Source: Anagrus nilaparvatae
Taxonomy: Eukaryota > Arthropoda > Insecta > Hymenoptera > Mymaridae
Reading direction: 5' to 3'
DNA length: 64,000 nucleotides
Assembly: GCA_022575985.1 (NCBI GenBank)
Contig: JAKSXM010000246.1
Coordinates: 12,999,593 to 13,063,592, forward strand
This document shows positions 60,206-64,000 of the stretch, piece by piece. The position numbers and the translations under genes are program-made. The notes below the pieces were generated by a model. That model did not search any database, was not told the DNA's origin, and worked only from the letters and a program-made list of their open reading frames with translations. Position 1 is the stretch's first letter, and each line of letters opens with the position of its first letter.

Positions 60206-60510
60206 GAGAACGCGCGCCTCCCACTTTTTCCTTACTTCTAGCGGCGATCGCTGTAACTTTATACCCAAGCGGTTTATGTTTGAAAATTAGTATAAAATAA
60301 AATAGCATTTTTAAAATAATTTTTTACTTTAATTTGTTTAAATTAATTTATTAATAAAGGATAAAGTTAATTTTAAATATTTTAGAAATTTATTTTTAAT
60401 AAAATATTTTGATTATTTTTTTTTTGAATTCTTCAAACTCTACGCGCTGGGGTATAAAGTTACAGCGATCGCCGCTAGAAGTACAAAAAAAGAGGGAGGC
60501 GCGCGTTCTC
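60206..60510. mobile_element. MITE with ~70-bp GC-rich inverted ends
   Basis: GAGAACGCGCGCCTCCCACT...CTAGCGGCGATCGCTGTAAC on the left is mirrored by GTTACAGCGATCGCCGCTAG...GGGAGGCGCGCGTTCTC on the right. The two ends are nearly identical over about 70 bp, with an AT-rich 165-bp middle. The ends are among the most GC-rich DNA in the window. The target duplication is uncertain. Confidence 0.8.
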
Positions 60511-60739
60511 AAATAATTTATCCAAAAAAAACTGAATGCTCGAAGATCTGTTAAGAAATTCATGGGAATGTTCTTGTTTGCAGTATGGATTTTTAATAAA
60601 GATATTTTAATACAAATTTTGGAAATATTTAAGAATGTGGAGTCAAGTAAAACAGAAACAATTATATCTGAATATGTTTTGATTAAAATCTGTTGTTCAA
60701 ACTTTGTATCATCAAAAAAAAATAATTAAGATTTCTAGT

Positions 60740-61250
60740 CTATTTGGTATGAGTAGAGAGTGCTTTATTAGTAATATCAAATCTTTCAGTGCCTTCATAA
60801 TTATGGCGTTGATATTCGTTGATACTCATATAATAATGTGAAAAATAATTTTTATCAGTGCGAGCTAGTTGATGATACTTGTTCTTGCAATAAGAACGTA
60901 CTATTGATTCTATTAGATCATTTGATGCTTTTAAGTGACATTGATCTTCATTGTAACTAATCAATATAATTTGCAAAATTGAAGAAATATTACGTTTTTA
61001 TCTAAAATTTCCATCAATATGAGCGAGTGGGTGATATTTAATAGTATTGTTAATATCAATGATTTTAGTTAAAACTTGACTCATAAAACATTGTAAGATT
61101 AATCGATACTTATGATAATTTACGATTTCATTGTTGTTAGAGTAAAGCATTACAAGATGAGGTTGAACTGAAACAGGCACCTTATTTACAACATTTTGTA
61201 TCAAACTCAAGTATACTATTTTTGATTGATAAACAAGAATAGTTACCCAA
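60740..61250 (-). pseudogene. IR pseudogene fragment, N-terminal third
   Basis: The minus strand parallels residues about 34-150 of the 652-aa IR: LIQNVVNKVPVSVQPHLVML versus LINKIVKQALVEVNPHHVML, QCFMSQVLTKIIDINNT versus QSFMTQVITTIVDINNT, and IESIVRS versus TEPIVRS. One in-frame TAA interrupts it at about 61000. Downstream similarity is lost and the channel domain is absent, so it cannot make a receptor. Confidence 0.85.
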
Positions 61251-61439
61251 ATCTAATGGCAATCTCCAGCTGCGTAGAAAAAATCGAAAGATAGAAAATT
61301 TTATTTCATTTTGTCTTGCTATTGATAAAGCGGATAAATAATATAAAAGTAAAAAAATAAATGAAATTTTAATAATTAATTAAGATTTTTTTCAACTATT
61401 AAATTCGATAATAGTTTTTTATTATTTAACCATACGAAT

Positions 61440-62110
61440 TTAAGCCTTTTCGTTCGCTTTTTTGATGCTTAAATTTTTACAAGATTTAACCTTTATCTTA
61501 AGAATTTTAACTTTTCGTTTTTTTTATGCTAAATTAAGAAAATCACCAAACATATTTTCAATAATTTTTTTCTCATACAGTAAAACCAGACGAATTCTGC
61601 AAAAAATAAAAGTATAAAAAAACAAATTCCTGAAATCATAACAAACATCAGACTTAAAACTAACGTATCCTGGTTTCTATCAATATCATAAGTCCGTTGA
61701 ATGTTTTTATCAATTTTAAAGTAAAAAAATTGATAATCACTAGCCATAACAAAAACTTTAAAAGGGACTTTTGCAATATTTTATGTTTGATTTATCAGAA
61801 GAATATTTTTTGTTTTTGACAAGTAATGTAACGATCTCTGAATCAACTTCAAAACTAATGAAATTTTAAGAAGTAAATAAATTTCTTCGAATTCATATAA
61901 AATAATAAAATGCAAAGGTGTAGTGTAATTTTGATAATATGCTCTTTCTGATTCTGACAATTAAGTTGTCAAAGGTGGCTTATTTAAGTTCACGATAACT
62001 ATCATAATTTCAGTCATAAGATATTTTGAAATTAGCAGTATTTTCAGTTTTGAAATCCTTAAACAAGGTAATTTTATTTGGTTGCACTTGATAAATTACT
62101 TGCTTTACTC
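61440..62110 (-). pseudogene. IR pseudogene with N-terminus joined to C-terminus
   Basis: Related to the 664-aa IR. On the minus strand, 62110-61780 parallels its residues about 33-143 through frameshifts and stops (VIYQVQPNKITLFKDF; LNKPPLTT; YYQNYTTPLHFIILYEFEE; HYLSKTKNILLINQ). It is followed at once by 61747-61529, which parallels about residues 538-595, including the last membrane segment (LMFVMISGICFFILLFFAEF) and VWFYC.RKKLLKI. A basic tail continues to about 61440. About 400 residues, including TM1, pore and TM2, are deleted. Confidence 0.8.
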
Positions 62111-62156
62111 AATATTAACCGAATCTATTAAACCATGGCCTGATTTTTTTAATAAC

Positions 62157-62227
62157 TGCGCCATCGGTGATCTTAAAAAAATTTCATGCGTAATATTAGA
62201 ATTTCTATTTGGGCCACCGATGGCGCA
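62157..62227. repeat. small hairpin, 71 bp
   Basis: TGCGCCATCGGTG on the left and CACCGATGGCGCA on the right are a perfect 13-bp inverted pair around a 45-bp AT-rich loop. It could be a tiny MITE or a deletion derivative of one. Confidence 0.5.
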
Positions 62228-62384
62228 ATTTTTTTTTATTCCAAAACTCAAATATATTCTTAAATTCATTTTCATTTATTTTTCTTGTATTATAAATGTT
62301 TGATATTTTTAAGAATTAAAAATTTTGATTTACATTTTTAAAAAATAATGTATGCTTCTAAAATTGCAGTCAAAAGTATATATT

Positions 62385-62835
62385 TCAAAGATTTTTTAAC
62401 TTTATACAATTATAGACAAATTTTGCGGCCATCACTGACACCATGCCTGGATTCCTTTTTTGATATAGTACTTTTTTTTTATTTTTTTTTATACGGAGAA
62501 AATGAACTAACAACCTGCAATTTTTACTTTTAAAGTCTTTTTTTTTATATAATAAATCCTCTAAGTTAATTTCGATATTCATTCCTTTAAAATTTTTGTG
62601 AATTATGCAACATTTATGAATTAAGCCGCACAATAAAATTGTAATAAACAAACATTCATAAATTATTGCAAAAATTTCTTTTATTACCACATTCAGATCC
62701 TTAAACGCATAAAATATACGAAAAATTTTAGATAATGACAAATAAAATAAAAAATTCTAAACACAGTTGAAATCGTAGAAATTTTTTTTGTAAAATCATT
62801 TACTTTATTTTTACTTGGAATAATAAAATGCAAAG
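62385..62835 (-). pseudogene. IR pseudogene fragment, N-terminal
   Basis: Related to the 664-aa IR, residues about 97-153: SASLHFIIPSKNKVNDFTKK versus TAPLQIIILNENQSNDFIKK, then in another frame LSKIFRIFYAFKDLNVVIKEIF versus LSKTKIFLLF..NINVLEIF. Further down, weak similarity and stops continue to about 62385. Its 5' side ends about 85 bp before the MITE at 62920. Confidence 0.6.
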
Positions 62836-62919
62836 ATGCAGAAAAGGCTATTGCCGGATAAATATAGTGATTTGGCCCCCCTCCCCGATTTCAAAAAAAT
62901 TATTTGTATCCGAAAAGTA

Positions 62920-63183
62920 CACTGAAAAAAAATTACTGGCCACGCGCCTAGATTGCTAGTACAGGCGTAGTGCCTGTTTAGCGAGACCGGCGAGGGCCTC
63001 GAACGAACTGGCGTTTCACGCGTTTGGAGAGGGGGCCCCAGCATTTTCTCTTTGTATTTTTTATATGCCACGTGATCTAAACGTGTGAAACGCAAGTTTG
63101 TTCGAGGCCCGGAGCCCGTTCTCGTTGAACACGCTCTGCGCCTATAAAATTCTAGGCGCGTGGCCAGTATTTTTTTTTCAGTG
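62920..63183. mobile_element. TA-flanked CACTGAAAAAAAA MITE, 264 bp
   Basis: Near-perfect ~36-bp ends: CACTGAAAAAAAATTACTGG, then CCACGCGCCTAGA on the left and the inverse on the right, with TA at 62918-62919 and 63184-63185. An inner pair of GTTTCACGCGTTTGGA and TCTAAACGTGTGAAAC adds a second stem. It shares its first 13 bp with 41374-45003. Confidence 0.9.
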
Positions 63184-63185
63184 TA

Positions 63186-63934
63186 TTATAAAAACTAGCC
63201 GATCGCCGTTGGAATTAGCTTCCTAGCCCATATCAGGCGCCCTTAAACCTTAAAAAACCTTAAAAATCGTGTTTTTTGCGTTTTTTGTTTGTTTCTCCGC
63301 ACTGTGTTGTGCTATTAATCTGAAAGTTGCGTAGAATAAAAGGGCATAGAGTTTATTTTCAATCTTCATTGGTTTTAGACCCTTAAGACCATTTTAAGAC
63401 CCCGAAAATTTGTTTTTAATTTTCGAAAAATCGGTTTTTTGAGCATAAAAAAAAATATCCAGCGTTAAATTTCTTCAAACTGACCTAAAAAGTTGAAAAA
63501 AAGTATATTTTACTGATATCAGTCTTGTCCTGGAGGGAGAGCTCATCTCCACACCTTCAAAACTCAAAAAACGCGTTTTTTTTGTCTCTACACGATTAAA
63601 ATGCAATAGAATTGCGAAAATTCGTTTTGGAACCTCCCTTAATCTTTTTGAGCATCTATTTTTACGTTTTTACTAAAATATATTTGATTAATTATTGTTT
63701 TTAAACCCTTATGACCACTTAAGACCACCTTAAGAGCCCAAAAATTGATTTTAAATTTTCAAAAAATCAGTTTTTTTGAAATTAAAAAATTATACCTGCC
63801 TTTAATTCTTTCAAATTGGACTAAAAATGTAAAGAAAATTATTTTTTAACGATATCAGTCTTGTCCTGGAGGGGGAACTCATCCCTACCCCTTCAAAACT
63901 CAAAAAACGCATTTCTTTGCCAATACACGATTAA
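63186..63934. repeat. direct repeat of ~360 bp
   Basis: GATATCAGTCTTGTCCTGGA followed by GCTCATC.C.ACACCTTCAAAACTCAAAAAACGC and a CACGATTAA end occurs at about 63515-63598 and again at about 63870-63934. The preceding parts (CCTTAAGACCATTTTAAGACC / CTTATGACCACTTAAGACCACC) also match. No ORF. It may be part of one larger interspersed repeat. Confidence 0.75.
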
Positions 63935-64000
63935 CCCATTAATTCCTAAGAAGAAACTGCATTTGACAGAGCTGTAAAACCTATTCCATTTAGAGCATTT
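63935..64000. repeat. possible left end of a third TTAA palindrome
   Basis: TTAA (63931-63934) followed by CCCATTAATTCCTAAG resembles the ends at 36906 and 56101 (CCCATTAACGCCC / CCCATAAGCGCCT). The window stops before the rest can be judged. Confidence 0.35.

Noticed and set aside
62811..63095. 94-aa minus-strand ORF with Arg/Pro-rich part
   Set aside because: It reads through the TIR of the 264-bp MITE and IR debris, and its GC-rich part is repeat DNA.

Overview
This is a nuclear window from a very AT-rich arthropod genome, almost certainly an insect. The indicators are spliced genes with GT-AG introns, two intronless divergent ionotropic-receptor (IR) genes, and a dense, nested load of insect-type transposable elements (DUF4817-type DDD transposase, pogo/Tigger, BEL/Pao, non-LTR remnants, TTAA-flanked piggyBac-type MITEs, TA-flanked MITEs). 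The species and order cannot be fixed from the sequence alone. Most of the window is non-coding.

Layout. 0.3-1.0 kb: a decayed Tigger transposase with one terminal inverted repeat intact. 1-13.8 kb: AT-rich intergenic or intronic DNA with several MITEs and degenerate tandem repeats. 13.88-15.87 kb (+): the last two coding exons of a host gene that I do not recognise, with an AT-rich 3' flank. 20.2-21.1 kb: a MITE swollen by five 120-bp tandem units, next to a second palindromic MITE. 22.9-23.8 kb (-): remnant of a BEL/Pao gag with its CCHC knuckles.

30.2-46.4 kb is the most interesting region. It is a large composite DNA transposon whose arms are inverted repeats built from modules of alternating orientation. 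Between the arms lie an apparently intact 370-aa, three-exon DD41D mariner-superfamily transposase (-), a two-exon MADF-like gene (-), and at the other end a divergent 56-aa ORF (+) that resembles only the helix-turn-helix of the transposase. Later insertions sit in the transposase introns, between genes and in the right arm, and none hits an exon. The right arm holds a 5-kb nested foldback stack, in which one element has entered the exact centre of another element's palindrome.

50-63 kb is a chemoreceptor cluster, all on the minus strand: two full-length divergent IRs (664 and 652 aa) and four IR pseudogene fragments, one with a large internal deletion that joins an N-terminus to a C-terminus. 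The gap between the two intact IRs is filled by a LINE remnant interrupted by a palindromic repeat-bearing element and followed by a 1.1-kb TTAA-flanked palindrome. The window ends in MITEs and a ~360-bp direct repeat. No tRNA, rRNA or CRISPR array was seen.
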